Notes: generated by a model from the sequence alone, not told the origin. A DNA stretch of 46,492 bases from a bacterium (GCA_008933615.1 WBUR01000033.1:1-46492), one strand, 5' to 3'. Counted from the first letter of the stretch, positions 1-8,940 are shown. Numbers and translations are program-made.

Positions 1-11
1 GTTATTATCCA

Positions 12-785
12 TTATTCATTAACAAAATCCGTTACCAATTTGTAGAATCTTTCAGGGTTTTCGTGATGAATCCAATGCCCTGCGTGTTCAACCATTTCGA
101 TGCGCGCTTTCGGAAAATGTTTTTTGATCAGGCTCTCATCTTTTTTAAGATGATATTGAGAGTTTTCCCCGCCTATGAATAAAGTCGGCCCATTGAATTC
201 ATGGTAATCATGCGCTTTGAAACGCACGATCTCATGTTCGGCAAAATGTTTGAGGGCGGGCAAATTCACACGCCAGGACAAAACATCATGATGCCTAACA
301 AGATTTGTAATTACGAATTGACGGACTCCCCGATTTTTTATTTTGTTTTCCAGCGCAAGTTCAACCTGTTTTTTTTCTTTAAACTGCGAGAGTTTGATAT
401 CTTGCATAGCCTGGATGATCTCTATGAGCCCGGTTCCATAAGATCGCGGCGCGATATCCTCCACGATAAGTGAATGGAGCATCGCAGGATGATAGAATGC
501 GTAATTCATTGCTACGTGACCGCCCATCGAATGTCCAATCAAGTAAAACGGGTTATGTATATGTTCATCTATAAACACCTCAAGATCTTCCCTCATGGAC
601 ACGATCGAATGCACCGGATCGTGCGGCGATACACCGTGGTTACGGAGGTCGGGAATAAGCAGATGAAAAAGGTCTCCCATTCGCCGGGCAATCGTATGCC
701 AGTTGCGCTCCGACCCAAGAAGGCCGTGTAAGACGATTACCGTTTTCCTGTGGCCTTTGCCGTATTCAACATAATGAAGTTTCAT
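12..785 (-). CDS. alpha/beta hydrolase, YbfF-like esterase
   Basis: A 257-residue soluble alpha/beta hydrolase with no signal peptide, probably a cytoplasmic esterase acting on small acyl esters or thioesters. The sequence shows the oxyanion-hole segment HGLLGS at residues 20-25, the nucleophile elbow GHSMGGH with the likely catalytic serine at 86, and a C-terminal EHAGHWIHHENPE segment that places the catalytic histidine at about 237. Length and motif order fit the YbfF/abhydrolase_1 group. The acid residue cannot be assigned by eye. The gene is divergent from the lipase-like gene at 873 with only 87 bp between them, so both promoters must lie there. The family is clear; the substrate is unknown. 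Confidence 0.88.
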   Translation of the reverse strand: MKLHYVEYGKGHRKTVIVLHGLLGSERNWHTIARRMGDLFHLLIPDLRNHGVSPHDPVHSIVSMREDLEVFIDEHIHNPFYLIGHSMGGHVAMNYAFYHPAMLHSLIVEDIAPRSYGTGLIEIIQAMQDIKLSQFKEKKQVELALENKIKNRGVRQFVITNLVRHHDVLSWRVNLPALKHFAEHEIVRFKAHDYHEFNGPTLFIGGENSQYHLKKDESLIKKHFPKARIEMVEHAGHWIHHENPERFYKLVTDFVNE

Positions 786-872
786 GATGACGGTGTTATT
801 AAGCAGAGCGTATAATCTGTTATATTCAAATGAAAGATAGTATATTAGGCTGTTATATCAAATCCAATTCAT

Positions 873-1844
873 ATGCCTACTACAGAACACATCGTATTCA
901 TTCACGGCTTTGCCGATATTTCAAAGCTGTGGCATCGTTCCCGATCGTTCTTTGAAACTCATGGCTTTATCATACACTTTTATGATTACCGAACCATGGA
1001 GAATTATCTGGACATCCCGATGATTGTTAACGGATTGATTAAATTTATAAATGAAAACATTGGCCAGTCCCATTACCAGATTTTCGCTCACTCACAAGGC
1101 GGGCTAGTCGCTGAGTGGTTGGATTTTTTTAAAAGCGATCAAAGGCTTAAACGTATTATTACGATCGGCACTCCTTTTCAAGGAAATACCTTGCCCCTGA
1201 TTGCGCCCAAAAGCATTCTGAGGCATCTGCCGGTCGGCCGTAAGCAGATTGCTGATCTGGCATGTATGAGCTCGATTCTATCCGCTATCATTCGCGAGCG
1301 AATTGAAAACCGGCTGGACCTAACGCCTTATATCTCTCTAATAACTCATTCCTCAACAATACCAAAAATCCAAAGCGACGGAATCGTTTCCGTCTGTTCC
1401 GGAAACAGGAATGCAGAGTATTATGTGTTCAAAGAAGACAAAATTCAGTATCTACCGCCGACCAAGCCAACGGTTCTGACTTATGTGAAATCAAATCACT
1501 TGCCCCTGACCATGGTACGTTTACTGCAGCCGGCCGGCCGGCCAAATTCATTCTCGGCCCTTCTTCTCTCGGCTTTCAATGGCGAACCAATCATTCCGTA
1601 TGATGCTTTTAAGCCCTCACAATGCGTATTCGTTTTCCCGGCAAAGCTAAAAGAAGTGATACAAGTTGTTCATGATCTCCAAAAAATAAATTTCCGTTCT
1701 GCTCAGAACGGAAATTTTTTAATTGTCTACTACAATGTAAAGGGCAGCGAGCCGTTTATCAAGATTGGAGACCAATTCCTTCAACTTCAACCCGGAAAAT
1801 TCACATACTTGCTTGATTCCTCATTTCTTAATACAGGAACATAG
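873..1844 (+). CDS. alpha/beta hydrolase, lipase/PGAP1-like
   Basis: A 323-residue alpha/beta hydrolase of the triacylglycerol lipase/PGAP1-like kind. It has an N-terminal strand plus HGF at residues 11-13, a nucleophile elbow AHSQGGL with serine at about 74, and GTPFQGN at about 100, which is typical of lipases that recognise large acyl substrates. I see no clear signal peptide, so it is probably cytoplasmic. The last about 100 residues lack a recognised domain and extend beyond the hydrolase core. The 3' end overlaps the convergent phosphofructokinase gene by 17 bp (1828-1844), so the two transcripts are complementary at their ends. Substrate unknown. Confidence 0.8.
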   Translation: MPTTEHIVFIHGFADISKLWHRSRSFFETHGFIIHFYDYRTMENYLDIPMIVNGLIKFINENIGQSHYQIFAHSQGGLVAEWLDFFKSDQRLKRIITIGTPFQGNTLPLIAPKSILRHLPVGRKQIADLACMSSILSAIIRERIENRLDLTPYISLITHSSTIPKIQSDGIVSVCSGNRNAEYYVFKEDKIQYLPPTKPTVLTYVKSNHLPLTMVRLLQPAGRPNSFSALLLSAFNGEPIIPYDAFKPSQCVFVFPAKLKEVIQVVHDLQKINFRSAQNGNFLIVYYNVKGSEPFIKIGDQFLQLQPGKFTYLLDSSFLNTGT

Positions 1845-2991
1845 GCTTGTGCATCACATTAAAAATTTTAGGACGATAATTCTCCACATCATATAATTCT
1901 TTAACGTCAACAATTCTTTTACCTTGAGTGATCGTATCGACAGGCACCACCGTGTATTTTCCGTCGCACAAAGCCGTCAGAAGCCCGAATTGTTTTTTCT
2001 TGAGCATATCAACGGCCAGTCCGGCGTAACTCATTGCGACCATACGGTCTAATGCGTCGGGCTCTCCGCTGCGCATAAGATAAGCTAACGATTGGTAAAT
2101 AATGTGCGTACCGGTGATTTTTTTTATTATGTCTGCGGTGATCTCTCCGATGCCTCCCAGCTTTTTATGTCCGTAAGCATCCTCTTCCCCGGACTCAATG
2201 ATCGTACCTTCGATCATCTGCGCGCCTTCAGAGATCGTCATGATCGCGTAATTGCTTGGGTTCGTGTTTTTATCTTCCATCAATAATCTGGCTAGCCGTT
2301 CAGGGTCGAATGGTACTTCCGAAATAATCGACCGGTCGGCATTGGCTAGGAGAGCCGATATCAAAGACGTTTCGCCGGAGTTTCTTCCGAAAAGCTCAAC
2401 CACTGCAATTCGCTCGTGCGATCCGGCCGGCGTACGCAGCATTTGAATAAAGTGCACGGAACGCGTTACCGCCGTCGAAAAGCCAATACAATAGTCTGTG
2501 CCATTCACGTCGTTATCCATGGTTTTAGGAATGGCCACCACAGGAAATTTTTCCTTGTTAAGTCGCACCGAATAACTCAATGTGTCGTCGCCCCCTATCG
2601 TCACAAGCGCATCGATCTTCAAGTGGTCCAACACTTTAAGAATGTGCGGTGTAAAATCCACTTTTGCCGTTTCTTCCAATTTGTCATAGTTTGCATCGCG
2701 CAAAAATTCGGGAATGTCGTTTTTATTAACTCTGCCCGGATTTGTCCTGGAAGTATGTAATACTGTTCCGCCGCTTCGGTCAATAGTGCGGGTGTTTGAT
2801 TTATTGAGGGGTAATACCCACTGATCGGAATTTTCGGGTTCATTTAGGTTGTATCGCAAAAGCCCGCCCCAGCCTTTTTTGATACCCACAACTTCATATC
2901 CTTCGTTAATTGCGTCGAACACAACGGATTTGATACACGGATTTAGCCCGGGAACATCGCCACCACCAGTCAGAATTCCTATACGTTTCAT
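1828..2991 (-). CDS. pfp: 6-phosphofructokinase, pyrophosphate-type motifs
   Basis: A 387-residue cytoplasmic phosphofructokinase that converts fructose 6-phosphate to fructose 1,6-bisphosphate. The N-terminus has the phosphate-donor loop [13 protein letters not shown] (residues 5-17). The decisive motifs are GGDDT at 133-137 and PKTMDND at 155-161. In the PFK family, ATP enzymes carry GGDGS/T and PGTIDND at these sites, whereas the second Asp and the Lys are the signature of pyrophosphate-dependent or group-III enzymes. PPi as donor is therefore inferred from these residues, which would make the step reversible. [10 protein letters not shown] at about 275 fits the long-form family. A run AGGAGAT lies just upstream of the ATG. 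Single gene, convergent with the lipase-like gene. Confidence 0.88.
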   Translation of the reverse strand: MKRIGILTGGGDVPGLNPCIKSVVFDAINEGYEVVGIKKGWGGLLRYNLNEPENSDQWVLPLNKSNTRTIDRSGGTVLHTSRTNPGRVNKNDIPEFLRDANYDKLEETAKVDFTPHILKVLDHLKIDALVTIGGDDTLSYSVRLNKEKFPVVAIPKTMDNDVNGTDYCIGFSTAVTRSVHFIQMLRTPAGSHERIAVVELFGRNSGETSLISALLANADRSIISEVPFDPERLARLLMEDKNTNPSNYAIMTISEGAQMIEGTIIESGEEDAYGHKKLGGIGEITADIIKKITGTHIIYQSLAYLMRSGEPDALDRMVAMSYAGLAVDMLKKKQFGLLTALCDGKYTVVPVDTITQGKRIVDVKELYDVENYRPKIFNVMHKPMFLY

Positions 2992-3123
2992 ATATCTCCT
3001 TTAAAATATTGTTACAGCGTAATTTATGTAAATCAAACCATTTTAAACAAGGGGAAAATATGTAAAAATATCATTTTTTTTCAATAAATTGAATTTTTTA
3101 CTTGCTTTTTCTTCAATGTCGTG

Positions 3124-3213
3124 TTAATTTGAAGTCCCCACAAAAGAAGTTACCCCCTAACTTCTTGGCTACGATAGAGACCCAAGGACTAACCTCCTTG
3201 GGTTTTATTTTTT
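3124..3213 (+). ncRNA. candidate small RNA with two hairpins
   Basis: No ORF covers this stretch, but it has the layout of a short independent transcript. Upstream are weak promoter-like hexamers (TTGAAT 3089, 17-bp spacer, TTCAAT 3112). Then comes a perfect 8-bp hairpin at 3144-3166 (AAGAAGTT / AACTTCTT) with loop ACCCCCT, then a terminator hairpin at 3181-3202 followed by a T-tract. The loop/stem region AACCTCCTT resembles the anti-Shine-Dalgarno tail of 16S rRNA, and the first loop is C-rich. C-rich single-stranded loops are known in sRNAs that pair with ribosome binding sites. It could equally be a leader fragment. No known Rfam family was recognised. Confidence 0.38.
3181..3213 (+). terminator. 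rho-independent terminator
   Basis: A perfect 7-bp stem CCCAAGG/CCTTGGG with an 8-nt loop is followed by TTTTATTTTTT on the plus strand. It ends a transcript arriving from about 3120, just before the promoter of the respiratory operon. No protein gene on this strand ends nearby, which is the main argument that a non-coding RNA is made here. Confidence 0.75.
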
Positions 3214-3228
3214 CTTCATTTTAAATTC

Positions 3229-3257
3229 TTGACAGTAGAGAAAAAACTAAATATATT
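3229..3257 (+). promoter_or_regulatory. sigma70-like promoter of the respiratory operon
   Basis: TTGACA at 3229-3234, a 17-bp spacer, and TATATT at 3252-3257. This is nearly consensus and lies about 120 bp upstream of the Rieske gene start. It is correctly placed to drive the four-gene operon 3377-7572 with a roughly 110-nt leader. Hexamers and spacing are read directly; activity is inferred. Confidence 0.65.
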
Positions 3258-3376
3258 CATTTCACACTTATCAAGTTCCCTTCATTGATGTCAACCCTAT
3301 TTTAATTGTTCTAATATTGCGGACGCTGCACGTAGTTACGCCATTCTTTTTATTTAAGTAAGAGGATTTTACGTTT

Positions 3377-3868
3377 ATGAGTATGACCAATGACTCCGAA
3401 CACACAGACAAACAAAAACTGCACTTGCCTGACAAAGAAACCGTTAGGAGGGATTTTTTGCGGACTCTTTTTGGCGGCGGTTTCTTGTTATGGATCGGGG
3501 CATTCCTTTATCCCGTTTTCCGCTACTTAAAACCGAGAGAAGAAGAGGATACATCCAATCAGATCCAATCTGTGATCGTAGGCAAAGTGGCAGATTTCGC
3601 GTCCAGCCGCGCTAAGTTGGTAAGATTTGGAACTAAACCGGTGTTGGTTCTAAAAAACGATCAGGGCGAAATTGTCGCTTTCGGAGCCACTTGTAAACAT
3701 CTCGGCTGCACGGTTCAATACCTTCCTGAAAAAAACAATATCTTCTGCGGCTGTCACGGAGGCGTTTATGATCTTACCGGAAAGAATATTTCCGGGCCTC
3801 CTCCTGCGCCCCTTGATAAATACAAAGTTGTCACTAACGGTGAAGATATAGTAGTATCTAGAGCATAA
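3377..3868 (+). CDS. qcrA: Rieske iron-sulfur protein of a bc-type complex
   Basis: A 163-residue Rieske [2Fe-2S] subunit. A twin-arginine-like/anchor stretch (RRDFLRTLFGGG, residues 24-35) runs into a single N-terminal membrane segment (about 31-50). The cluster-binding boxes follow: CKHLGC at 106-111 and CGCHGG at 124-129. Ligands are therefore C106, H108, C124 and H127, with C111/C126 as the usual disulfide. SGPPPAPLDKY near 138-148 is the Pro-loop. It passes electrons from quinol oxidised at cytochrome b to a c-type haem. First gene of the operon; 45 bp precede the cytochrome b gene. A second ATG lies two codons in; the annotated first ATG is kept. Confidence 0.93.
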   Translation: MSMTNDSEHTDKQKLHLPDKETVRRDFLRTLFGGGFLLWIGAFLYPVFRYLKPREEEDTSNQIQSVIVGKVADFASSRAKLVRFGTKPVLVLKNDQGEIVAFGATCKHLGCTVQYLPEKNNIFCGCHGGVYDLTGKNISGPPPAPLDKYKVVTNGEDIVVSRA

Positions 3869-3913
3869 TGCGATCAAGAAAAACGAAACCATATTAATCC
3901 AACAAAACATACT

Positions 3914-5020
3914 ATGAGCCAACACGATCATCCAAATTCACTCAACGATCCAACGACGGAATTTCTGCCGAAATTTATCCGTGAACGATTTGATCTAGGC
4001 TGGATCATTGCTTTTTTTAAACACAAGCAGGTTCCAGTTCATAAGCACTCCGTATGGTATTATATGGGCGGGATCGCGCTTTTCCTTTTTATTGTTCAGG
4101 TCATTACGGGTATTCTTCTGATGGTTCACTACAATGCAGGCGAACCTCACGCGAGCGTCATGGCGATCATGTCGCAGGTTGATTTTGGATGGCTCATTCG
4201 GTCAACTCACAGTTGGTCTGCAAATTTGATGGTCTTAGTCGTGTTCATCCACATGTTCAGTACTTTTTTCATGAAGTCCTATAAGTACCCGAGAGAAATG
4301 ACCTGGATGACCGGGTTCATGTTACTCGCTATTTGCCTCGGATTCGGTTTCAGCGGTTACCTGCTTCCGTGGGATCAATTAGCTTATTTTGCTACGCAGA
4401 TCGGCATAAAAACCAACGAAGCTATTCCTGTAGTTGGGCCGTTTATTGCAGATATGATGCGCGGTGGTAAAGAACTTGGAACACAGACCATTGAACGATT
4501 TTTTGCTTTGCATGTATGGGTCTTGCCGCTCATGTTCATCGGCATTCTGGGATTACACTTGCTTTTTATTCAATTACAGGGAATTCATGCCCCGCAGTTC
4601 TTTGAAAATCTTCCCGCCGAAAAGAAAAAATTCATGAAATTCTTTCCGGATTTCGCCATAAAAGATGTTTATGTCTGGCTGCTCGTGATGAATTTCCTAG
4701 GTTTACTTGCCGTGATGTTTCCCTGGGAACTCGGCAAAGAAGCCGACCCGCTTGCCCCGGCCCCGATCGGAATTAAACCTGAATGGTATTTTCTAGCGAT
4801 GTTTCAAGTACTCAAACTATTTCCACCTCATGTTGGCCCAATCGAAGGCGAACTTGTCGGCATATTATTATTCTCCGTTGTCGGTGTTTTATGGGTAGCA
4901 ATTCCGTTTATCGACTCACCCAATGCACCCGCATGGCGTTCACGGGCGGTATATTATTTCGGCATTGCATTGCTTGCCGGTATTATTGTTTTCACTATGT
5001 GGGGGCACTATTCTGATTGA
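3914..5020 (+). CDS. qcrB: cytochrome b, fused b6/subunit IV type
   Basis: A 368-residue cytochrome b, the quinol-oxidising membrane core of a bc/b6f-type complex. The haem ligands appear as two His pairs in helices B and D: THSWSANLMVLVVFIH (13 residues between) and HVWVLPLMFIGILGLH (14 residues between, as in b6-type proteins). The quinol-site motif is PEWY (IKPEWYFLAMF, about residue 288). About eight membrane helices are visible. The length lies between b6 plus subunit IV and mitochondrial cytochrome b. It follows the Rieske gene and precedes two bd-like subunits. No cytochrome c1 gene is present, so the c-type haem fused to the next gene product probably takes the electron. Confidence 0.94.
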   Translation: MSQHDHPNSLNDPTTEFLPKFIRERFDLGWIIAFFKHKQVPVHKHSVWYYMGGIALFLFIVQVITGILLMVHYNAGEPHASVMAIMSQVDFGWLIRSTHSWSANLMVLVVFIHMFSTFFMKSYKYPREMTWMTGFMLLAICLGFGFSGYLLPWDQLAYFATQIGIKTNEAIPVVGPFIADMMRGGKELGTQTIERFFALHVWVLPLMFIGILGLHLLFIQLQGIHAPQFFENLPAEKKKFMKFFPDFAIKDVYVWLLVMNFLGLLAVMFPWELGKEADPLAPAPIGIKPEWYFLAMFQVLKLFPPHVGPIEGELVGILLFSVVGVLWVAIPFIDSPNAPAWRSRAVYYFGIALLAGIIVFTMWGHYSD

Positions 5021-5065
5021 GACCAATGCTGAAAATGGTTTTCAGATAAAGAAAGGACAAATTTC

Positions 5066-6394
5066 ATGTTAGAATTTCCTGTATGGAATGTGAACGGCAT
5101 AGGCGGCGGATGGCTGATCGGCATCATTGCAACACTGCACGTCTATGTTGCGCAATTTGCAATCGGCGGGGGTTTGTATCTGGCTGTAACAGAGTACATT
5201 GCATTCAAGAATAATGACCAACCCCTGTTAGATTATATCCGAGGATTTTCAAACTTCTTAATGCTTCTGACGACGGTGTTCGGTGCATTGGGAGGGGTTG
5301 GAATCTGGTTTGTAGTTGGCAATGTAAATCCAACGGGCATTTCAGCGCTTATCCATAATTTTATGTTTTTTTGGGCTATCGAATGGGTCGTTTTTCTTGT
5401 TGAAATATCGATAGCGTTCTTTTATTACTATTCCTGGGGAAAAGTATCGAAGAAGTTCCACCTCCAGCTTGCGTGGCTTTATTACGGGATCGCCTTCATG
5501 TCACTCGTGGTCATTAACGGCATATTAACATTTATGCTTACGCCGGGCGACTGGATCACAACCGGTAATATCTGGGACGCTTTTTTCAACCCGTCATATT
5601 TGCCTTCTGTGGTATTGAGAACGGTCATCACATTTGCTATTGCGGGCGTATTTGCGATCGTAACGTCCTCACGAATTAAAGATGAGGCCATGCGCGTACG
5701 CATGCTGCATTATTCTGCTAAATGGCTGATGCCGTCTTTTTTCCTGCTTCCATTTATCGGCTATTGGTTTTTCAGTTCTCTGCCTGAAAGCGTAGCGAGT
5801 TTAGTTCTATCTGGAATTGCAAATATCGGATCAGGTAACCTTTCCATACTCACGCGTCTTTTGCTTCTAGTCATGTTACTGTCCGTTACCATATATCTCG
5901 TGAGCCTATTAGGGCCGTATTTTAATCCGAAAATGTTTACGTTCGGGTTTAGTATTGCGATCCTGATCCTGGGACTTTTTGTCACGGGCGCTACGGAAAG
6001 TATTCGTGAAATGCTCCGCAAACCGTATGTGATCTACGATTATCTTTATTCAAACGGAGTTCTAAAGTCCGTGGCTGCCGATTCGTCCAATTATAATATC
6101 ATCATGCATAACAAATGGATTGCCGAAAAGACAATTACTCCTGAAAATCAGAAAATTGTAGGAGAAAAAATATTTCGCGTGCAATGTCAAAGTTGCCATA
6201 CGACAACAGGATACCGATCACTGGAAGATCTTGCCGCGGGCTGGGATCGTGAATTTATATACCGACGCCTGAGTGCACTTACTGCAACCGGAATCATGCC
6301 GCCCTTTATGGGTAATGACGAGGAACGACGCGCACTCGCTGAATACATTGGCGATATAGTTAAAGCAAAGCCGCTGGTCGCGGAAAAAAAATAG
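5066..6394 (+). CDS. CydA-like membrane protein with C-terminal cytochrome c domain
   Basis: A 442-residue protein fusing a cytochrome bd subunit I-like membrane region to a mono-haem cytochrome c. The membrane part has about nine helices. It begins with the CydA-like helix containing H25 (haem ligand position in bd oxidases, LHVYVAQFAIGGG) and carries two acidic residues in one helix, E106 and E113 (WAIEWVVFLVEIS), comparable to the glutamates near the bd haems. The C-terminal domain has CQSCH at 374-378 and a likely axial Met in GIMPPFMG. It is shorter than quinol-oxidising CydA and I see no classical Q-loop. A good Shine-Dalgarno sequence (AAAGGA) precedes the ATG. It probably accepts electrons from the Rieske protein. 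Whether it reduces O2 is unknown. Confidence 0.82.
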   Translation: MLEFPVWNVNGIGGGWLIGIIATLHVYVAQFAIGGGLYLAVTEYIAFKNNDQPLLDYIRGFSNFLMLLTTVFGALGGVGIWFVVGNVNPTGISALIHNFMFFWAIEWVVFLVEISIAFFYYYSWGKVSKKFHLQLAWLYYGIAFMSLVVINGILTFMLTPGDWITTGNIWDAFFNPSYLPSVVLRTVITFAIAGVFAIVTSSRIKDEAMRVRMLHYSAKWLMPSFFLLPFIGYWFFSSLPESVASLVLSGIANIGSGNLSILTRLLLLVMLLSVTIYLVSLLGPYFNPKMFTFGFSIAILILGLFVTGATESIREMLRKPYVIYDYLYSNGVLKSVAADSSNYNIIMHNKWIAEKTITPENQKIVGEKIFRVQCQSCHTTTGYRSLEDLAAGWDREFIYRRLSALTATGIMPPFMGNDEERRALAEYIGDIVKAKPLVAEKK

Positions 6395-6441
6395 ATAATC
6401 TGCGTTGAGTCAAGAGTTTTTCATTAGAAGGAATATCCAAA

Positions 6442-7572
6442 ATGCCCGATCAATTACCTATCCCCAATCCCGATGTAATACCCGTTCCGGGTGATATCGG
6501 CATGATCCTGTTTTTGCTGTACCTGACGTTTTTTGTTCATGTCGTGTTAATGAATATACTCGTTGGCGGAACTTTTCTAACCTTTGTTTCGGAAATGATC
6601 TCGAAGTTTAGTTCAAATGATCAAAAACGCTCGCTTCACGAACATTTATCGGAAAAATTAGGGCACATCATGCCGTTTATGGTATCCATGACCATTACAT
6701 TCGGTATTGCGCCATTACTATTTGTACAGGGGATTTACGGACAGTTTTTTTATACATCATCGGTGTTGATGGCAACCGTCTGGTTATCGGTAGTCCTGCT
6801 AATTCTCATCGGCTACTACAGTTTATATTTTTACACGCGCGGTTTTGAAAAATATAAGAACCGACGTTATATATTTATTTCCATCAGTATGGTCATGTTT
6901 GCAGTCGTGGCATTTATTTATGTCAATAACCTTACGCTGATGCAAACTCCCCAAAAATGGTTAGCGATCTACACTAATACCAACGGATCAGGCTGGTATT
7001 TAAATACCGACGAGATTACTCTCATTCCCCGTTATCTGCATATTGCGCTTTCTGCCGTGGCGGTTTCCGGATTGCTGGTATTATATCTGGGCATGCGTGA
7101 AAAAACAAATGAACAACTCAAACCATTTGCCATCCGCTGGGGTGCAATATGGTTTATTGTTCCTACTTTGCTGCAAATCGGAGTTGGGCTTTGGTTCTAT
7201 TATGCCATTCCTGAAAATCTTAGATCCATTTTTTCGCAGGGAACTCCGGCGCTTTTATTTCATTCCTCGCATGTCTTGTTCTTTATCGGAACCGTTTGTA
7301 TCGCCCTGTCGGCAATAGGTAAACACAGAAACATAGCCGCATGGTTGGGCATCATTACCGTACTGGTAGGGGTATTAGGAAAAATAATTAACCGCGATCA
7401 ATTACGTCAGGCTTATTTGCGTGAGGTGAATTGGACATTAGACGTACTTAAAACCGCTCCTCAATACGATGTGATCGCGCTGTTTTTTATTTCTCTATTA
7501 GCCGGAATCGGATTGCTTATTTGGGTATTAAGAAAATATCAAAAAGAAGTCAAAGCCAACTCTCCGAAATAA
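6442..7572 (+). CDS. second CydA-like (bd-family) membrane subunit
   Basis: A 376-residue integral membrane protein with about nine helices, start supported by AGAAGGA upstream. The N-terminal helix FFVHVVLMNILVGGTFL places a histidine at about 33 in the same context as the haem-ligand His of CydA proteins. The overall look (paired helices, a soluble loop near 165-195) resembles the neighbouring subunit without the cytochrome c domain. It takes the position where cydB would normally lie, so the two CydA-like proteins probably form a heterodimer. Paired CydA-like subunits are known in the cytochrome bd superfamily. Last gene of the operon; the integron begins about 240 bp downstream. Confidence 0.7.
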   Translation: MPDQLPIPNPDVIPVPGDIGMILFLLYLTFFVHVVLMNILVGGTFLTFVSEMISKFSSNDQKRSLHEHLSEKLGHIMPFMVSMTITFGIAPLLFVQGIYGQFFYTSSVLMATVWLSVVLLILIGYYSLYFYTRGFEKYKNRRYIFISISMVMFAVVAFIYVNNLTLMQTPQKWLAIYTNTNGSGWYLNTDEITLIPRYLHIALSAVAVSGLLVLYLGMREKTNEQLKPFAIRWGAIWFIVPTLLQIGVGLWFYYAIPENLRSIFSQGTPALLFHSSHVLFFIGTVCIALSAIGKHRNIAAWLGIITVLVGVLGKIINRDQLRQAYLREVNWTLDVLKTAPQYDVIALFFISLLAGIGLLIWVLRKYQKEVKANSPK

Positions 7573-7579
7573 AATCAAA

Positions 7580-7774
7580 AGAAAAATAAGCACAACACCT
7601 ATTGCGTCGTATATTAGTCCAAATTGGTCAATAAACGCAATAGTTCGTTTCTGTGTACCGCTGACAGAGTATATTAAGTTTGAAGCTTTGTTTGTTTCAA
7701 TTGTTCACAGTAAAGAAGATTTGGATAAAACTATTAAGGCACATAGAGAATCTTCTGATGCGGTTTTCAGATAA
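7580..7774 (+). pseudogene. C-terminal remnant resembling a HemL-type aminotransferase
   Basis: There is no intact gene between 7573 and 7809, but one frame stays open and ends at the TAA 7772-7774. The last about 38 codons (from about 7658) read LTEYIKFEALFVSIVHSKED and continue LDKTIKAHRES. This looks like the C-terminal end of class-III aminotransferases of the glutamate-1-semialdehyde 2,1-aminomutase type (pattern FEa-FVS-aH-eEDiDkTieA). No start codon, active-site lysine or preceding domain is present, so it can only be a tail left by truncation. It lies exactly at the left edge of the integron. The match is by eye and short. Confidence 0.4.
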
Positions 7775-7809
7775 TCTAAAACTACAATTTTGTATTTTGG
7801 TTTTATTTA

Positions 7810-8940
7810 ATGAAGTCAAAAATAACGCTTAAATCCGGTAAACATCATAATAACGATGTGGTGTTCTTGATTTTTCCAAAAGATGCGCAACTAATTGCAG
7901 CAGTTAGAACATTGGGGGTTGCACATTGGAGCCAAACCCAAAGCAAGTGGTATGTTTCAAAAAACGAATTTGATTTAAGCAAGATATTTACCGTCTTAAA
8001 AGAAAAAGCAATTATAGATTATTCTGGATTAAAAGAAAAAAGTATTGTTAAAACAAGTGAGCAGAATAAAGAAACCTCAAAAACCAAAACTACTATTCCG
8101 TTCGAAATTGACCATGGTTTAAATAAATTAAAAATGTGGATGACGCATAAAAGATACAGTGAATCGACTATAAACACATATTTAGATGCAGCAAAATCAT
8201 TTCTAATGTTTGTATATCCAAAGCCAATTCAGAGTGTGACCATCGATGACGTCGTGCTTTATGTAAATGAATATATTATTAAACGAGGCCTGAGTTTTTC
8301 GTATCAAAATCAGGTAATTAATGCCGTTAAGTTGTTTTTTAGAGAGGTTGAACATTGCAGTTTAGATGTGGATAAGCTAGAAAGACCAAGACGCGAATAT
8401 AAATTACCCAATGTATTAAGTAAGGAAGAAGTTGCATCTATTCTGAAAGCGCACACTAATGTTAAACATAAAACCATGCTTAGTTTAATTTATGCATGTG
8501 GTTTGCGAAGAAGCGAGTTGTTAAACTTAAAGCCATCAGACGTTGATAGTAAGCGAGGTTTATTAATTATAAAGCAGGCAAAAGGAAGAAAAGACAGGAT
8601 AGCGCCAATTTCCGAAAAAGTTATTGAGATGCTTCGTGAATATTATAAAATGTACAAACCAAACGTTTGGTTATTCGAAGGACAAAATTCTGGAGAACAA
8701 TATAGTGAAAAAAGTTTACAGAATGTTCTTAAGCAATCGTTAGAAAAAGTACAAATAAAAAAACCGGTTACCTTGCACTGGCTGCGGCATTCTTATGCAA
8801 CACACTTGTTGGAAGCGGGAACGGATATTAGATATATACAAGAATTACTTGGACATAAAAGCAGTAAAACAACTGAAATTTATACGCATGTGTCAACTAA
8901 AAGTTTACAGAAAATAAAATCACCATTTGATGATTTATAA
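7810..8940 (+). CDS. tyrosine recombinase, integron integrase-like (Xer-related)
   Basis: A 376-residue tyrosine recombinase, inferred to insert and excise the adjacent cassettes. Residues about 1-75 form an extra domain with WSQTQSKWYVS, resembling small HARP-like modules. About 100-190 is a SAM-like core-binding domain. About 195-376 is the catalytic domain with all six positions visible: R in CGLRRSELL, K in AKGRKDR, HWLR (HxxR), H in LGHKSS, and the nucleophile Y in IYTHVS. The C-terminus ends IKSPFDDL, close to the RSPLDxL tail of IntI proteins. The segment between AKGRKDR and HWLR is short and seems to lack the additional helix that separates IntI from XerC/D. Hence a Xer-like rather than classical IntI enzyme. 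Confidence 0.85.
   Translation: MKSKITLKSGKHHNNDVVFLIFPKDAQLIAAVRTLGVAHWSQTQSKWYVSKNEFDLSKIFTVLKEKAIIDYSGLKEKSIVKTSEQNKETSKTKTTIPFEIDHGLNKLKMWMTHKRYSESTINTYLDAAKSFLMFVYPKPIQSVTIDDVVLYVNEYIIKRGLSFSYQNQVINAVKLFFREVEHCSLDVDKLERPRREYKLPNVLSKEEVASILKAHTNVKHKTMLSLIYACGLRRSELLNLKPSDVDSKRGLLIIKQAKGRKDRIAPISEKVIEMLREYYKMYKPNVWLFEGQNSGEQYSEKSLQNVLKQSLEKVQIKKPVTLHWLRHSYATHLLEAGTDIRYIQELLGHKSSKTTEIYTHVSTKSLQKIKSPFDDL

Noticed and set aside
201-731. Two plus-strand ORFs opposite the first hydrolase
   Set aside because: Antisense shadows of a clear alpha/beta hydrolase gene; no recognisable protein sequence.
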